The notes under the pieces are model-generated. The model was not told the origin of the DNA. It did no database searches and was given only the letters and a program-made list of their open reading frames with translations. DNA of 64,000 bases, taken from a bacterium. GTDB lineage: Bacteria > UBP15 > UBA6099. The DNA lies in NCBI GenBank assembly GCA_029564595.1, contig JAKQPS010000149.1, positions 1 to 64,000 on the forward strand. Reading direction: 5' to 3'. Position numbers and translations under genes: made by a program. This document shows, piece after piece, positions 24,023 through 34,500 of the stretch (its first letter is position 1; each line of letters begins with the position of its first letter).

Positions 24023-24355
24023 ATGACCGATCAGGAAATCATAAAGGAAACTATGGCGGGCATCACTCAGCTCTTGCTGCGCAAGAACCGCGACTACGGC
24101 AGCAGCTTCCGAAAGCCGGGCATTGTTTCCGGCGCGCTGGATGCGAAATCAAAACTGCTCGTGCGCATCGACGACAAGCTCGAGCGGCTCGCCAACCTGC
24201 TGGCGAAAGGCACGGACGGCGATGTCGCGGACGAGAGCGTTTCCGACACGGTGTCCGACCTGATCGGTTATTTCGTTCTCTTAAAAGTCCTTCTCGACGA
24301 GGATCGCCGCAGCGGCAGGCCGATGAGTGTGCTCGAAGCCGAGCAAAGAGCGTAG
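24023..24355 (+). CDS. Nmad1/DUF1599-like nucleotide-modification-associated protein
   Basis: 110 residues. KNRDYGSSF, LLVRIDDKLERLANLL and DTVSDLIGYFVLLKV follow the pattern of nucleotide modification associated domain 1, an all-alpha family related to dUTPase/MazG-type folds. Members accompany phage DNA-modification genes. No hydroxylase or base-modifying enzyme is visible here, so its substrate is unknown. Lies between terminase and portal. Confidence 0.65.
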   Translation: MTDQEIIKETMAGITQLLLRKNRDYGSSFRKPGIVSGALDAKSKLLVRIDDKLERLANLLAKGTDGDVADESVSDTVSDLIGYFVLLKVLLDEDRRSGRPMSVLEAEQRA

Positions 24356-24380
24356 CGTTCTAAATGAAGCGGAGGCAACG

Positions 24381-25907
24381 ATGGATTTAAAAACGACCGG
24401 GAAAAGCAGACTGCCCTGGCACTGGAGCCGGATAAACGGGGTGCTCAGGACTGAAAGCGACATGGGAACCGCCGCGGAGGTGAACTCCTCCGCGTTCGGC
24501 GATCAGCTCGTGAGCGACGCCATCCCCAAAACGTGGGAGGAGCGCGCCGTGAAGGCATGGCAGTATTACGTCGAGGAACCCATCGTTCAGAACGCGATCA
24601 ACTCATGGCGCACGTTCGCCATCGGCGATGAAATCCAGTTCAACTGCGACGACGAGGACGTGAAGTGGGAAGTCCGGGATTTCGCCGAGCGGGTGGAACT
24701 CAACAAACTCATCAAGGACAGCGTTCTCCAGTGTCTCGTGAAAGGTGAGACGATATGTTTCAAACGCCCCGCAAAGGACGGCAAGGACATCGAGGAAGTC
24801 GTCTGCGTCAACCCTATCAGCGTGAAACTGCGCCACGAGAACGGGAAACTCGTCGAGGCGACACAGACCCCTGAAACCGGCGAACCGATAGACCTGCCGC
24901 TCGATCAACTGCTCCACATCAAGTGGAACGCGCCGTCCTACTCCGCGCGGGGCAACTCGATGGTCGTCACGGCGTTCGAGTCCGTCGAGCTTCTCCGCGA
25001 TTACCGTAAGGCCGAGCGCGCCGTCGCCAAGCGGTGGACGACCCCGCTCCGCTTCATCCAGGTGGGTGGGCAGTTTGGGCAAAAAACCATCATTCCCGAC
25101 CAGAAAACCCTGAACAGTGTGCGCGACATGCTGAACCGGATGGATTTGAAGGCCGGGCTTGTCGTGCCGTTTTATGTGAAGGCGGAAACATACGGCACCG
25201 AGGGACAGGTACTCGACACGGAAAAGAAGATCAAGGAGATCAAAGAGGACATCATCATCGCGCTCGGCCTTGCGAAGTCGCTCATCACCGGCGACGGCCC
25301 GAACTTTGCAACCGCCGCCATCGGCATGCAGAAGATGGTCATCATGCTGAAGGAGATCAAGCAGGTCGCGCGGAACATTTTGAACTGGATCATCTGGGAC
25401 TGGCAAAAACTGCACGGGTATGAGGAAAAAAGCATCAATTACATCTTCAACGATCTCGACCTCACGAACGAGGTGGACATCAAAAAGCTTTACATCGAAC
25501 TTTTTGACCGGAAACTCATTTCCCGAAACAGCCTCCAGATCAAGATGGACCTGAATCCGGAAGTCGAAGATTCCCACACGGAAACGGAATCAAAACAGCC
25601 AATCGATGTTACCGATCCGAAGATCATCATCGACATGGTGAACTCCGGGATCATGTCCGTCGAGATCGCGCAAGAGAAGCTCGGCCTGGACAAACAGAAA
25701 AACCGCCCGGCGACCGCGGACTGGAACTACAGGCCGCCGACGGCAACCGGGGATTTTGAATTCGATACGATCTGCGACGAGTGCGAGTTTTTCGATGACG
25801 AAAACAACTGGTGCGACGCGCTGAACAGGGAAACCCGGTTCGATTCGCGGGCGTGCCGCTCTTTTGAAAAGAAACGAGACAAGGAAGCGTGTAAATGCGG
25901 GCAGTAG
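24381..25907 (+). CDS. portal protein
   Basis: 508 residues from ATG 24381, with GGAGG 6 bases upstream. The fold order (VEEPIVQNAINSW, a wing region, LPLDQLLHIKWNA, the stem-like segment GTEGQVLDTEKKIKEIKEDI, IALGLAKSLITGDG) matches phage portal proteins, placed as expected between terminase and head protein. The last 45 residues form an unusual Cys-rich tail (ICDECEFF, NWCDAL, ACRSF, ACKCGQ) that may bind zinc. It forms the dodecameric DNA gate at one vertex. Confidence 0.82.
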   Translation: MDLKTTGKSRLPWHWSRINGVLRTESDMGTAAEVNSSAFGDQLVSDAIPKTWEERAVKAWQYYVEEPIVQNAINSWRTFAIGDEIQFNCDDEDVKWEVRDFAERVELNKLIKDSVLQCLVKGETICFKRPAKDGKDIEEVVCVNPISVKLRHENGKLVEATQTPETGEPIDLPLDQLLHIKWNAPSYSARGNSMVVTAFESVELLRDYRKAERAVAKRWTTPLRFIQVGGQFGQKTIIPDQKTLNSVRDMLNRMDLKAGLVVPFYVKAETYGTEGQVLDTEKKIKEIKEDIIIALGLAKSLITGDGPNFATAAIGMQKMVIMLKEIKQVARNILNWIIWDWQKLHGYEEKSINYIFNDLDLTNEVDIKKLYIELFDRKLISRNSLQIKMDLNPEVEDSHTETESKQPIDVTDPKIIIDMVNSGIMSVEIAQEKLGLDKQKNRPATADWNYRPPTATGDFEFDTICDECEFFDDENNWCDALNRETRFDSRACRSFEKKRDKEACKCGQ

Positions 25908-28900
25908 CCGTAGAAAAAACTCTCCGTGACCGGATAATCGAGGCCACCGCGGTCTCGCTCCATAACCGTGATCTTTACACGGAGCAGACGGTGGCGCGCG
26001 TCACCGACTCGCTTCAGCGCGCCGAGAAAGACGTCAAGGCGAGTCTGCTTTACTATGCGAATCTCGGTTCCCTGCCCGAGGGCAAGGCGATCAATCAGGC
26101 GTCGCTCCGGAAACTTCAGCAGCAGATCAGGGAACACATCCGCGTCGTCCGGGACGAGCATTCCCTGATTATGAAAACCGCTGTCAAAGACAGCTATAAG
26201 GCGGGCATCCACAACGGCATCGGCGACCTCGTCCGGGCAAAAATGCCGTTTTACCGCGACCTCACGCCGGACGGTATCAAACAGTGCGGCAGCAACATCT
26301 TCACGCTGATCGATAAGGACGCGCTGGATTTCATGGTGAATTACAACGTCCAGCTTGCCGGGGATGTTTCCCGCGAGTTGACCGATGGGATCAACCGCGC
26401 CATCCAGACCGGCATCGCCTCCGGCCGGAGCGTCCCGGAGATCGCGAAAGACATCGGGCGCGTCGTGCGCGATCCGGAGGAGTTCCGAAAGGCCGGAAAG
26501 ACTGTCTTCAAAACGGCGCAGCACAGGATGGAACTCATCGCCCGGACGGAAACGCTCCGGGCGCACAATCAAGGGCACCTGAAATTCTATCAGACCGTCG
26601 GCGTACAGAAGGCGGAATGGATAACGGCGGGCGACGAGAGGATGTGTCGGGAATGTTCCGCGCTAGACGGAAAGTTGTTCCCGGTTGATAAATTCCCCAA
26701 TCAGCCACTTCATCCGGCCTGTCGCTGTTCTTCAGTTGTAGCGTATCCCGTCGAGATATGCGGCGCGAAAAATCTCGGCGCCACCGCCGCGCCCGCCGAA
26801 GCCGCCTGCATCCTGCCGCCCCAGGCCATCGAGGAGATGGCGAAGGAAAAACAGTCCGAGGCGATAAAGATCGGGCAGTACATCGCAAATGGCGAATGGA
26901 GCAAGCTCACAATCAAGCAGCTTCAGGATAAGGCAAAGGCGGGCGGCATCTCCATTGCCCGGACAAAAGCCGACTTCCTCGGCATCCTCAAACAAAAAAC
27001 CGGAACCGACTTCTCGCATCTGGGCGGCACGGAACTCAAATCTCTTCTTAAAGAATACAAAATCGCCGCGCTCCGAAGCAAAGATGAACTCATTGACCTT
27101 CTGAAAGCGAAAGCAAAACATGAAGAGATACCGGATTTCGGGTCCATGCCGGTATCGAAACTCAATGAGCTGGCGAAGGAAAAAGGAATCTCCCTCAATC
27201 TCACGAAGCAGGAAGTTATCGACATCCTCGATGTGCTTGAGCCCGGCGTGGATCACGGCGCCCTGTCCGGCCAGAGCCTCATCGAGGCGAAAACGAAATT
27301 CAATCTTCCGATCCTCAAAACAAAGGAACAACTCGTAAAAGCGCTTGAGAATAATTTCAAAGAGGAACTCGGAAAGAAGGTCACCAAGGAAGCCGTCGTT
27401 CAGGTCGCAGAGGAAACAATAAAAAAGGAAAAAGAAGAAATCATTTCCCTGCTGGATGCCGTGAAAGTTTCCGCAGACCCGAAGGATTACAAAGCAGTTC
27501 TGACCGCGATAAAGGACGCCGAAACGCTCCTCGGCAAGGAAGGACTGTCGGTCGGGGACGATTATCTGAAGGGAAAAGCCGCCGACCTCGCAAAAAAGAA
27601 AGCCGAATTCAAAGCGAAGATTGAGTCGATGTCCGCGAAAGACCTGAAAGACCTCGCCAAGCAGAGCAAGGTGACAAAGTGGCAATGGGGCAGCAAGCAG
27701 GAATTCATCACGCTTTTCACCGAGACGGACGACGCGGCGATAAAGGCGGCGAAGGACAGCATCGAGGCCAAGTGGGCGAAATGGGCCGAGAAATACGGCA
27801 AGAAAACCGCCGGCGTGCCCGCGGCGAAGCCCGTTCCGAAGCCCACGCCGAAACCGGCTCCTGCGGCCGTTCTTGAGAAACCGCACGCGGATGTTGCCAC
27901 CGGCTTTGCAAAAGTGGACACCGACTGGGATGCGCTCGACAAGGGAAAGGCATTCAAGTATTCGCGGGACGCGAAATCCCTCGGGGGCGCGCATGAAAAA
28001 TACATCTACGTGGACGAGCGGGGCGACGAGTGGCTTTTCAAACCGACCGATAAGTTCATCGCGCAGGGCGAAGAGATGGCCTACCATGTCGCGCGGCTCG
28101 TTGATCCAGACGCCGTCGAGGTTCGCTTCATCGAGATTGACGGTCGCGCCGGTTCCATCCAGCGGCTGGTGAAAAACGTCAAATCCGAGGCGTCGTTCCG
28201 CGACATCCCCATCGGGAAGCTGTCTTCTTCCGAAATCGAGGCCGTGCAGCGCGAGCACATCATCGACTGGCTTATTTCCAACCACGACGCGCACGCCAAG
28301 CAGTTTGTCCGCGCCGCGGACGGACGGGTTCTTGGAATTGATAAAGGCCAGACGTTCAAATTTCTCGGCAAAGACAATCTGTCCGTTGCTTACCATCCGA
28401 ACTCGATGGAGGCCGAGCCGATCTACAACACGCTGTTCCGGGCATATAAAGACGGCGGGATCGACATTGATTTCAACGCCGCTTTCAAATACATCCGGCG
28501 CGTCGAGCAGATACCGGATTCGGAATACCTTGAAATTATCCGTCCTTATGTCGAGGGACGGTTCGGCGCGAAAGCGAGCGCGGCGAAGGATGAGTTTTAC
28601 CGGCTGGCACTGGAACGGAAAAACAACATCCGCCGCGACTTCGAGAAATTTTATGACGATCTGCACAAGGCGCGGTTCAAAGCCGAGTTCCGGTTCGGCG
28701 ATGATGTCAAAACCGTCCGGAAATTATCGAAGGAAGATGAAATGATCCTGCGCGAGGCGCACGAGATGAAAGCCCAGGGGAAAGCCATGCGCCTCGACGT
28801 TGACGACATCGAGGATCAGAACGCGCTCGTTTTCACGCAGAAGAATCTTCAGGGCAAAGAAGAAACTGTCATCCAGTTCAAGCTGCGACCGGATTCAGAA

Positions 28901-30424
28901 AAGAAGCTCCTTGACGCCCTCGGCGAAAAAGGCTCGGCCATGAAAGGCCTGTCCCCCGGCGAAACGCTGCCCGATGACACCTTTTACGACAAAATCCTCG
29001 CGGGCGCGAAGACCGTCAACCACCACGTGGACGCGGGCGATTTTGCGTACAACCAGGACAAGCTGGATGAAATCAGAAAGATCATCCCCGATCTTGAAAA
29101 GCTGGCGAAGTCCGGCAAGACGGCGTCCATTCGGGACATGGCCGAGGAATATAGGAAGGCGTGCGAGGCCGTGCTGGATGCGGCGAACAATAACAAAAAG
29201 CTCGCCGGTAAATTCGAGCAGTACACCGCGAAAAAACAACTCATTCAAAAAGAGGCGCTGCCGGAGCCGAAAAAAACGGGCTTCCGGTTCCAGAAAACGG
29301 ATATCAGGATGGAACAGCGGCAGTGCCGTAACGGTGAAGTCCACGTCGTCAAATCAGACACCGACCTTAACACTATTTTCGGACGGGGTTCCGGTTTCAA
29401 TCGCGGCGTGCAGTACCGCATCGAGTTGGACGATGGCGTGGTCATGGATTACCGCCCCTGGGACTCCGCGAACCCTTACGCGGTTCAGGGACAGGTGGAA
29501 ATCCGCGTCACCGGCAAAATCGCCGATCCGGAAAAGTTCGAGTCTATTCTCGACCGTCTTGAACAACTCGGCGTCAATTCCGTGCCCGCAAGCGTGGAGG
29601 ATGCCGAGATCATGATGCTTTCCAAGCAGGCATATCTCCTGAAAAAAGACACGTCCCCGGCATGGAAAAAGATGATGCGGGAAATGGACTCCTCGAACGC
29701 GACAAAGGCCGAGCGCATCCAGGCAATGCGGAAGTTCTGGGCGGATGAACTCGGCGTCGACGACGTGACGAAGATACCGGGCTACGATCCGGTCGGAAAT
29801 TACGAACTCGGTTTCAAAGACCCGACGCGCCGCGCGGGCTACCGGCACCAGATGCGTTTCGACATTACCGATGCTGATTTGGAGCGGGAACTCAAAGGGT
29901 TCGGGCTGTATCACAACATCACGGACAGCGGGGACGTTGAAGACCTCGTGAAAACCGTGCTTGAAAACAATGGAAACATGGTCTCGACGGTCGAGAAAAT
30001 CCGAATCGGCGTTAAACCCGGCGGCATGTCCCCCGTGAGCGACATGCGGACAGGCGGCGCGACATACTTTTTCACCAGAGTCCGCAAGCTGCCCGTATCC
30101 GGTCGTGGAAGCGCGGGGTTGTATTTCAAAAAACGGCTTTTGCGCCGAATGGATGCCATTACTTATGACCACGACGCATTCGGCAAAGTCATCGACGATT
30201 ACGTCCGCAAAAAACGTCTTTCAAGCATTCAGGATTACAAGCGGCTGGCATCCGGCGGGCGCAGCGACGAGACGATTTTCAAATACACGGTGTCGCTCCC
30301 GGACGAGATTGAAGTCATCAAAACGAGCAACGCGGCGCAGCGCGCGAGGATCGTCGAGATGTTCAAAAAGCAAGGTTTCTCAAAACTGCCGGATGGCCGG
30401 AGGATAGAGGACGTGGTGCTCTGA
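25895..30424 (+). CDS. Mu gpF-like head protein fused to SAP/HeH-like repeats and a HipA/PI-kinase-like domain
   Basis: 1509 residues, about three to four times the size of a simple gpF homologue. Residues about 150-285 form the Mu-F head-morphogenesis domain (ELIARTETLRAHNQGH; MCRECSALDGKLF near 249; HPACRCSS near 272). Residues 325-600 hold about five short helical repeats of the SAP/HeH type (LNELAKEKGISL, LKDLAKQSKV and others), then a Pro/Lys linker. Residues 675-960 look like a HipA/PI-kinase fold: WLFKP lysine, GEEMAYHVARL helix, catalytic loop SNHDAHAKQF (about 795-804) and IDKGQTF (about 815). The rest is long and unassigned, with GGMSPVSDMRTGGA near 1376. It overlaps portal upstream and the next gene by TGATG. 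Resembles the MuF polymorphic-toxin layout of temperate phages. Confidence 0.75.
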   Translation: MRAVAVEKTLRDRIIEATAVSLHNRDLYTEQTVARVTDSLQRAEKDVKASLLYYANLGSLPEGKAINQASLRKLQQQIREHIRVVRDEHSLIMKTAVKDSYKAGIHNGIGDLVRAKMPFYRDLTPDGIKQCGSNIFTLIDKDALDFMVNYNVQLAGDVSRELTDGINRAIQTGIASGRSVPEIAKDIGRVVRDPEEFRKAGKTVFKTAQHRMELIARTETLRAHNQGHLKFYQTVGVQKAEWITAGDERMCRECSALDGKLFPVDKFPNQPLHPACRCSSVVAYPVEICGAKNLGATAAPAEAACILPPQAIEEMAKEKQSEAIKIGQYIANGEWSKLTIKQLQDKAKAGGISIARTKADFLGILKQKTGTDFSHLGGTELKSLLKEYKIAALRSKDELIDLLKAKAKHEEIPDFGSMPVSKLNELAKEKGISLNLTKQEVIDILDVLEPGVDHGALSGQSLIEAKTKFNLPILKTKEQLVKALENNFKEELGKKVTKEAVVQVAEETIKKEKEEIISLLDAVKVSADPKDYKAVLTAIKDAETLLGKEGLSVGDDYLKGKAADLAKKKAEFKAKIESMSAKDLKDLAKQSKVTKWQWGSKQEFITLFTETDDAAIKAAKDSIEAKWAKWAEKYGKKTAGVPAAKPVPKPTPKPAPAAVLEKPHADVATGFAKVDTDWDALDKGKAFKYSRDAKSLGGAHEKYIYVDERGDEWLFKPTDKFIAQGEEMAYHVARLVDPDAVEVRFIEIDGRAGSIQRLVKNVKSEASFRDIPIGKLSSSEIEAVQREHIIDWLISNHDAHAKQFVRAADGRVLGIDKGQTFKFLGKDNLSVAYHPNSMEAEPIYNTLFRAYKDGGIDIDFNAAFKYIRRVEQIPDSEYLEIIRPYVEGRFGAKASAAKDEFYRLALERKNNIRRDFEKFYDDLHKARFKAEFRFGDDVKTVRKLSKEDEMILREAHEMKAQGKAMRLDVDDIEDQNALVFTQKNLQGKEETVIQFKLRPDSEKKLLDALGEKGSAMKGLSPGETLPDDTFYDKILAGAKTVNHHVDAGDFAYNQDKLDEIRKIIPDLEKLAKSGKTASIRDMAEEYRKACEAVLDAANNNKKLAGKFEQYTAKKQLIQKEALPEPKKTGFRFQKTDIRMEQRQCRNGEVHVVKSDTDLNTIFGRGSGFNRGVQYRIELDDGVVMDYRPWDSANPYAVQGQVEIRVTGKIADPEKFESILDRLEQLGVNSVPASVEDAEIMMLSKQAYLLKKDTSPAWKKMMREMDSSNATKAERIQAMRKFWADELGVDDVTKIPGYDPVGNYELGFKDPTRRAGYRHQMRFDITDADLERELKGFGLYHNITDSGDVEDLVKTVLENNGNMVSTVEKIRIGVKPGGMSPVSDMRTGGATYFFTRVRKLPVSGRGSAGLYFKKRLLRRMDAITYDHDAFGKVIDDYVRKKRLSSIQDYKRLASGGRSDETIFKYTVSLPDEIEVIKTSNAAQRARIVEMFKKQGFSKLPDGRRIEDVVL

Positions 30425-30900
30425 TGCAGCAGGAACTCGAAGCCGTGAAACAACAGATGCAGGGAAAAATAGACCGGATCACCGCGCCCGGGTCTGTGGT
30501 GTTTGTCGACCTCGGAGGCTCGGACTTTGTCCGCATCCTTGTGGATCGGTTCGATATCCTGTTCGCCCGGCCCGTCATCGCCGCGGACGGCGCCCTGGCC
30601 GGTCATTATTACTGGGCCGTGTGTTTTGAGATGGGGTTCGATCAGGGCGGTCCGCAGCATGTCCGGTTATTCAAGATGGAGAACATCATGGAGGAGCGCC
30701 CCGACCTGTTCCTGTTCCGCGACCACCGGGGATATTCCTGTTTCATTGAATCCATCGACGTGATCGACGACGCGAAAAAAGCCGATTTCAAAATGTGGCG
30801 GGAGTATAGGGGGCAAAATCAGAAGGCTTTCGACCGGCTGTATCAGAATTTCACCACCGAGGCGATGGAAATGGCGCTGAACTACGAAAGGGATGTCTGA
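30424..30900 (+). CDS. hypothetical protein coupled to the giant head protein
   Basis: 158 residues, alpha/beta, no family recognised. Its ATG overlaps the stop of the 1509-residue protein and its own stop overlaps the next ATG, so the three are translationally coupled. Genes right after MuF-type toxin fusions often encode immunity proteins, which makes that a reasonable but untested guess. A minor structural role is the alternative. Confidence 0.55.
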   Translation: MQQELEAVKQQMQGKIDRITAPGSVVFVDLGGSDFVRILVDRFDILFARPVIAADGALAGHYYWAVCFEMGFDQGGPQHVRLFKMENIMEERPDLFLFRDHRGYSCFIESIDVIDDAKKADFKMWREYRGQNQKAFDRLYQNFTTEAMEMALNYERDV

Positions 30901-31247
30901 TGAAAATACGGTATTTCATCGAGTACAAGCGGCCTGATCCGAACAAGTGGGAGTTCATTCCCATCGGCGTCTGGGCGCACGGCGTGGACGACCACTCGGC
31001 GTTCGAGGTTGGGTATGTGCAAGGGTTCGACGCCGAGGATTGGGACGCCCAGTGTGTGATTAACCGGATCGTGGAACAGGGAATCCGGGAACTGCCGGAG
31101 GATTTTCTTGAACGGCATCGGGACGCAGTTCCTGTTTATCTCGGTTCGCGCACAAAGGTGTTCGAGACGGACAAATATGCCAGCGTGACGGAACTGGTCA
31201 ACGATCTGCTGGAACAGATCAGGAAGGGGAAATTCAACAATGCATAA
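30900..31247 (+). CDS. hypothetical protein
   Basis: 115 residues, starting on the overlapping stop of the previous gene (TGATGA). A beta-rich N-terminal half (KIRYFIEYKRP; WEFIPIGVWAHG) and a helical C-terminal half. Not recognised. Shares the possible immunity or accessory role of its neighbour by context only. Confidence 0.55.
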   Translation: MKIRYFIEYKRPDPNKWEFIPIGVWAHGVDDHSAFEVGYVQGFDAEDWDAQCVINRIVEQGIRELPEDFLERHRDAVPVYLGSRTKVFETDKYASVTELVNDLLEQIRKGKFNNA

Positions 31248-31386
31248 AATCATCGCCTTCCTTCAGAAACTGCTCTCGGAGCGTTTTTACGGTCAGGTCG
31301 TTTTCCGATTCGAGAACGGAAAAATCACGCATGTGGAGAAAATAAAAACGGAAGCGAAATGGGAGTTTAAGAACTTGCCGGAATAA
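31240..31386 (+). CDS. DUF2292/YezD-like small protein
   Basis: 48 residues beginning MHKIIAFLQK. The pattern of a short helix followed by a strand pair (RFYGQVVFRFENGKITHVE) matches the small YezD/DUF2292 family, whose role is unknown. It overlaps the previous gene by 8 bases and is directly followed by the structured RNA-like element. An AGGAAGGGG ribosome site precedes it. Confidence 0.6.
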   Translation: MHKIIAFLQKLLSERFYGQVVFRFENGKITHVEKIKTEAKWEFKNLPE

Positions 31387-31400
31387 CCTGACGAAAAACC

Positions 31401-31501
31401 AGTCCGGAAGTGTTGAAAGCCGAGCCCGGTAAATAAGCCCGGAAGCGTCGGCCCAAGCCCGGTGACATGCGAGAGATCGCGCGTTGCCGGGCTTTTTATT
31501 T
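31401..31501 (+). ncRNA. structured intergenic element, copy A (multi-arm terminator-like RNA)
   Basis: AGTCCGG at 31401, AGCCCGG at 31423, 31436 and 31456, then a single CCGGGCT at 31487-31493 running into T5AT5. Only one of the upstream arms can pair with the 3' arm at a time. The hairpin formed with the nearest arm encloses a second stem, GCGA/TCGC, capped by a GAGA (GNRA) loop. Copy B at 50562 keeps the same order, spacing and GNRA loop with compensating stem changes, which argues for selection on RNA structure. It lies inside the late operon between DUF2292 and the methylase-protease gene. Confidence 0.7.
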
Positions 31502-31517
31502 TTCCGCGAGGTGCGCA

Positions 31518-34500
31518 ATGGAAACAGACAACTTTAAAACCGATCTTGAAAAAATACAGTTTCTTCTCGAAGCCGACGCGGAACTGCGCCTCGGCCTTCT
31601 TGTCGCCGAGGGCAAGCTGGAACTTGTCACCGAGGAGCTGCCCGCTGAGGAGCGCCCGAAGTATATCACCAATTTCATCGGCTCGAAGCAGAAGCTCGTT
31701 GACTGGATATGGGGCAACACGCCGGAAGACGCGGAATCCGTCTTCGACGCTTTTTCCGGCTCCTCCGTCGTCGGGTACATGTACAAAACCAAGGGGCTGC
31801 GGGTGTTTTCGAACGACCGGCTGTCTTATTGTTACCATGCCGCCCGTGCCATCGTTGAAAACAACAACACGCGCCTCTCCGAAAAAGACATCGAGGGGCT
31901 GCTCAAAGATCACAACTCCGAAGCCGGGACGTTCATCCAGAAGACATACCACGGCATCTTCTTCAAGAACGATGTCCTTGCCCTCCTGGATGTGCTTCGC
32001 GCCAACATTGATGCTCTGTCCGGCACAAAAAAGAGCATGGCGCTGTTCGCGCTGGGTAAGACGTGCATGTCCGGCGGCGGGTTCGGGCATTTCTCGTCCA
32101 CGACAAAGGGCGGACAGCGGCACTACACAACCGAGAGTTTTATCGAGCACTACCGAGACAATCTCTATCGCATCAACGCGCTCGTCTTCGACAACGGGAA
32201 GGAAAACAAGGCATTCAACGGCGACATCCTCGACATCGCCCCGAAAGTCAAAGCCGACCTCGTTTATTTCGATCCGCCTTATGCCACGGAGTTCAGTTCC
32301 ACGAATTACGAGAAGTATTACCACTTTGTGGAAGGACTGATGGACTACTGGAAGGACAAAGAGATCGACCACACCAAAAAAATCCGCAATTACAAAATCG
32401 AAGACACAGGCGTCACGCCCGCGACCGCGAAACAGTTCTTCACCGATTTTCTAACCGCTTCGAAGCACATTCCCAACTGGCTTATCTCCTACCGGGACAA
32501 CGCCTATCCGACCGAGTCCGAGATCAAGGGGCTTATCGCGGACCTCGGAAAAGAGTCCCGCATGAAGTCGAAGGATCACAAATACCAGCTCGCGGGCAAG
32601 AACCGCCAGGGCGATCCCTCGAACGCGAAGGAACGCCTGTTCGTGTGCGCTGACGCCGGAGAGGACGACGCGGGACTGTCCGCCGTCGCCAACATGGAGG
32701 ACATCGCCGATCTGTCGCACGATGCCGATTTCGATCCGGATGTCCTGAGCGCCATCGCGGGAAAAACGGAAAACATTCTCGTGACCGGGTTCATCGGAAA
32801 CAAGCACTTCATCATGAACTGGATCGATAAAAACTTCCCGAAAGACGCGAAGAGCCTCTTTGACGCTTTTTCCGGCGGCGCGAACGTCGCCTATTTCTAC
32901 AAACGCAAGGGGCTGCGTGTAATTACCAACGACATCATGCGCTACCCGTACCACATCGCCCGGGCCGTCATCGAGAACAACACGGAAACCCTCTCCGACG
33001 AGGAACTGGAAGCGCTGATTGAAAAGCACTCCGACGCCGGGACGTTCACCACCGACACGTTCTACGGCTACTACTACACGAAGCCGATCCTCCAGTTCCT
33101 CGACACCGTATGGGCGAATGCCCGGAAACTCAAAGGCTACAAGAAGGACATCGCGCTCGCGGCGCTCGGGCACACCTGCAAGGCCAAGGCCGTGTTCGGG
33201 ATGTTCAACCGCAGCAAGATGAACCGGACGCGGAATATAAGCGATCTGGCCGAGGGCTATCGCTCGTCCAGCATCGGGAACATCCCGATTTCCGAGTTCG
33301 TCACCGCCTTTAAAAAATACGTCCGCCAGATAAACGGCCTTGTTTACGACAACGGGCAGGAGAACAAGGCGCACAACTGCGACGTCCTCAAAATTCTTCC
33401 CGAAGTAAAAGCCGACGTCATCTACTGTGATCCGCCTTATATCACCGAGTTTCTGCGGAATGACTATGAGGATTATTACCACTTCGTGGAAGGCCTCATG
33501 ACCCGGTGGGAAGGGAAAGAAATTCTCGACACGCCCCGGCACAACTTCGCGTCCCGCACCAAGTATGACAAGGACAGCATCCGCGAACTGCTCGGCAATG
33601 TCGTCACCGCCGCGGCGAAAAACTTCCCGCACATTCTCATCAGCTACCGGGACAAGGCGTTCCCGACAGAAAAGGAAATGAAAGAGATGGTATCTGGTTC
33701 CTTCGGCGACGTGAAAGTGAAGCGCATCGCCGTTGAATACAACATCGTCAAAAAGGAATCCGACGCGGGCGGCAAATACGCGAACGAGCTTCTTTTCATA
33801 GGCAAAAAGACATCCGCCGGCGCGGCAAAGGCCGGGCGCGAAGACGACGACATCCTGGATGCGATTGCCGATTCCGACTTCAAGATGAAGACGCAGAAAA
33901 ATTCCCAGATCACGCTGGGGCATTCCATTCTTCACCGCTGGTACGCCGCCGGGTGGGATTCAGAGGGCAAAAACGAAACCACCACGTGGACGCGGGAACA
34001 GGTCGTCACGGAACACACGCGCCTGCACAAACTGGCGCTCGAGCGGAACCTTGTCTTCTCTTTCATTCCCGGCAGCGTGGACGAGACGCTTCCCGATGAA
34101 TTGAAAAAGCAAATAAAAGAAAAATTCGAGCAATCCAACGCTGCGGCGGCGTCCGTTCAGACCCACCCCGAGAACCACACAACCATAATCGGCGACATCC
34201 GGCTCGACGGCGTGAATTTGCTCGCCGCCGAGGGAATCAGTCTGTCCGACAACAACGTTGCGGGCGACAAGGAATTCAGTTTCATCCTCACGCACGCGGG
34301 GCCGAACAAGAACGGCGATTACTTCAACGTCGAGGAACTCTCCGCGCGGCACCAGACGGCGATCAACAAAAAGATCGACCTTAAACACTCACAGGATTTC
34401 ACGGACATCGTCGGCGGCGTCATAGCGAGTGACTTCGTTCAGGAGGGGGAGAAGGCGTGGGTGGAATGCGTCGGGGAGCTTTATACGAACGACAACATCA

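Noticed and set aside
26732-28666. 644-codon open frame on the minus strand
   Set aside because: Antisense to the giant MuF/kinase gene, with no recognisable protein signature.
30000-30424. ADP-ribosyltransferase domain at the end of the giant head protein
   Set aside because: I could not find the R-S-E or H-Y-E catalytic set; left as unassigned.
31401-31501. Hammerhead or other self-cleaving ribozyme for the repeated element
   Set aside because: The conserved hammerhead core (CTGATGA...GAAA) is not present; the pattern is of competing arms and a terminator.
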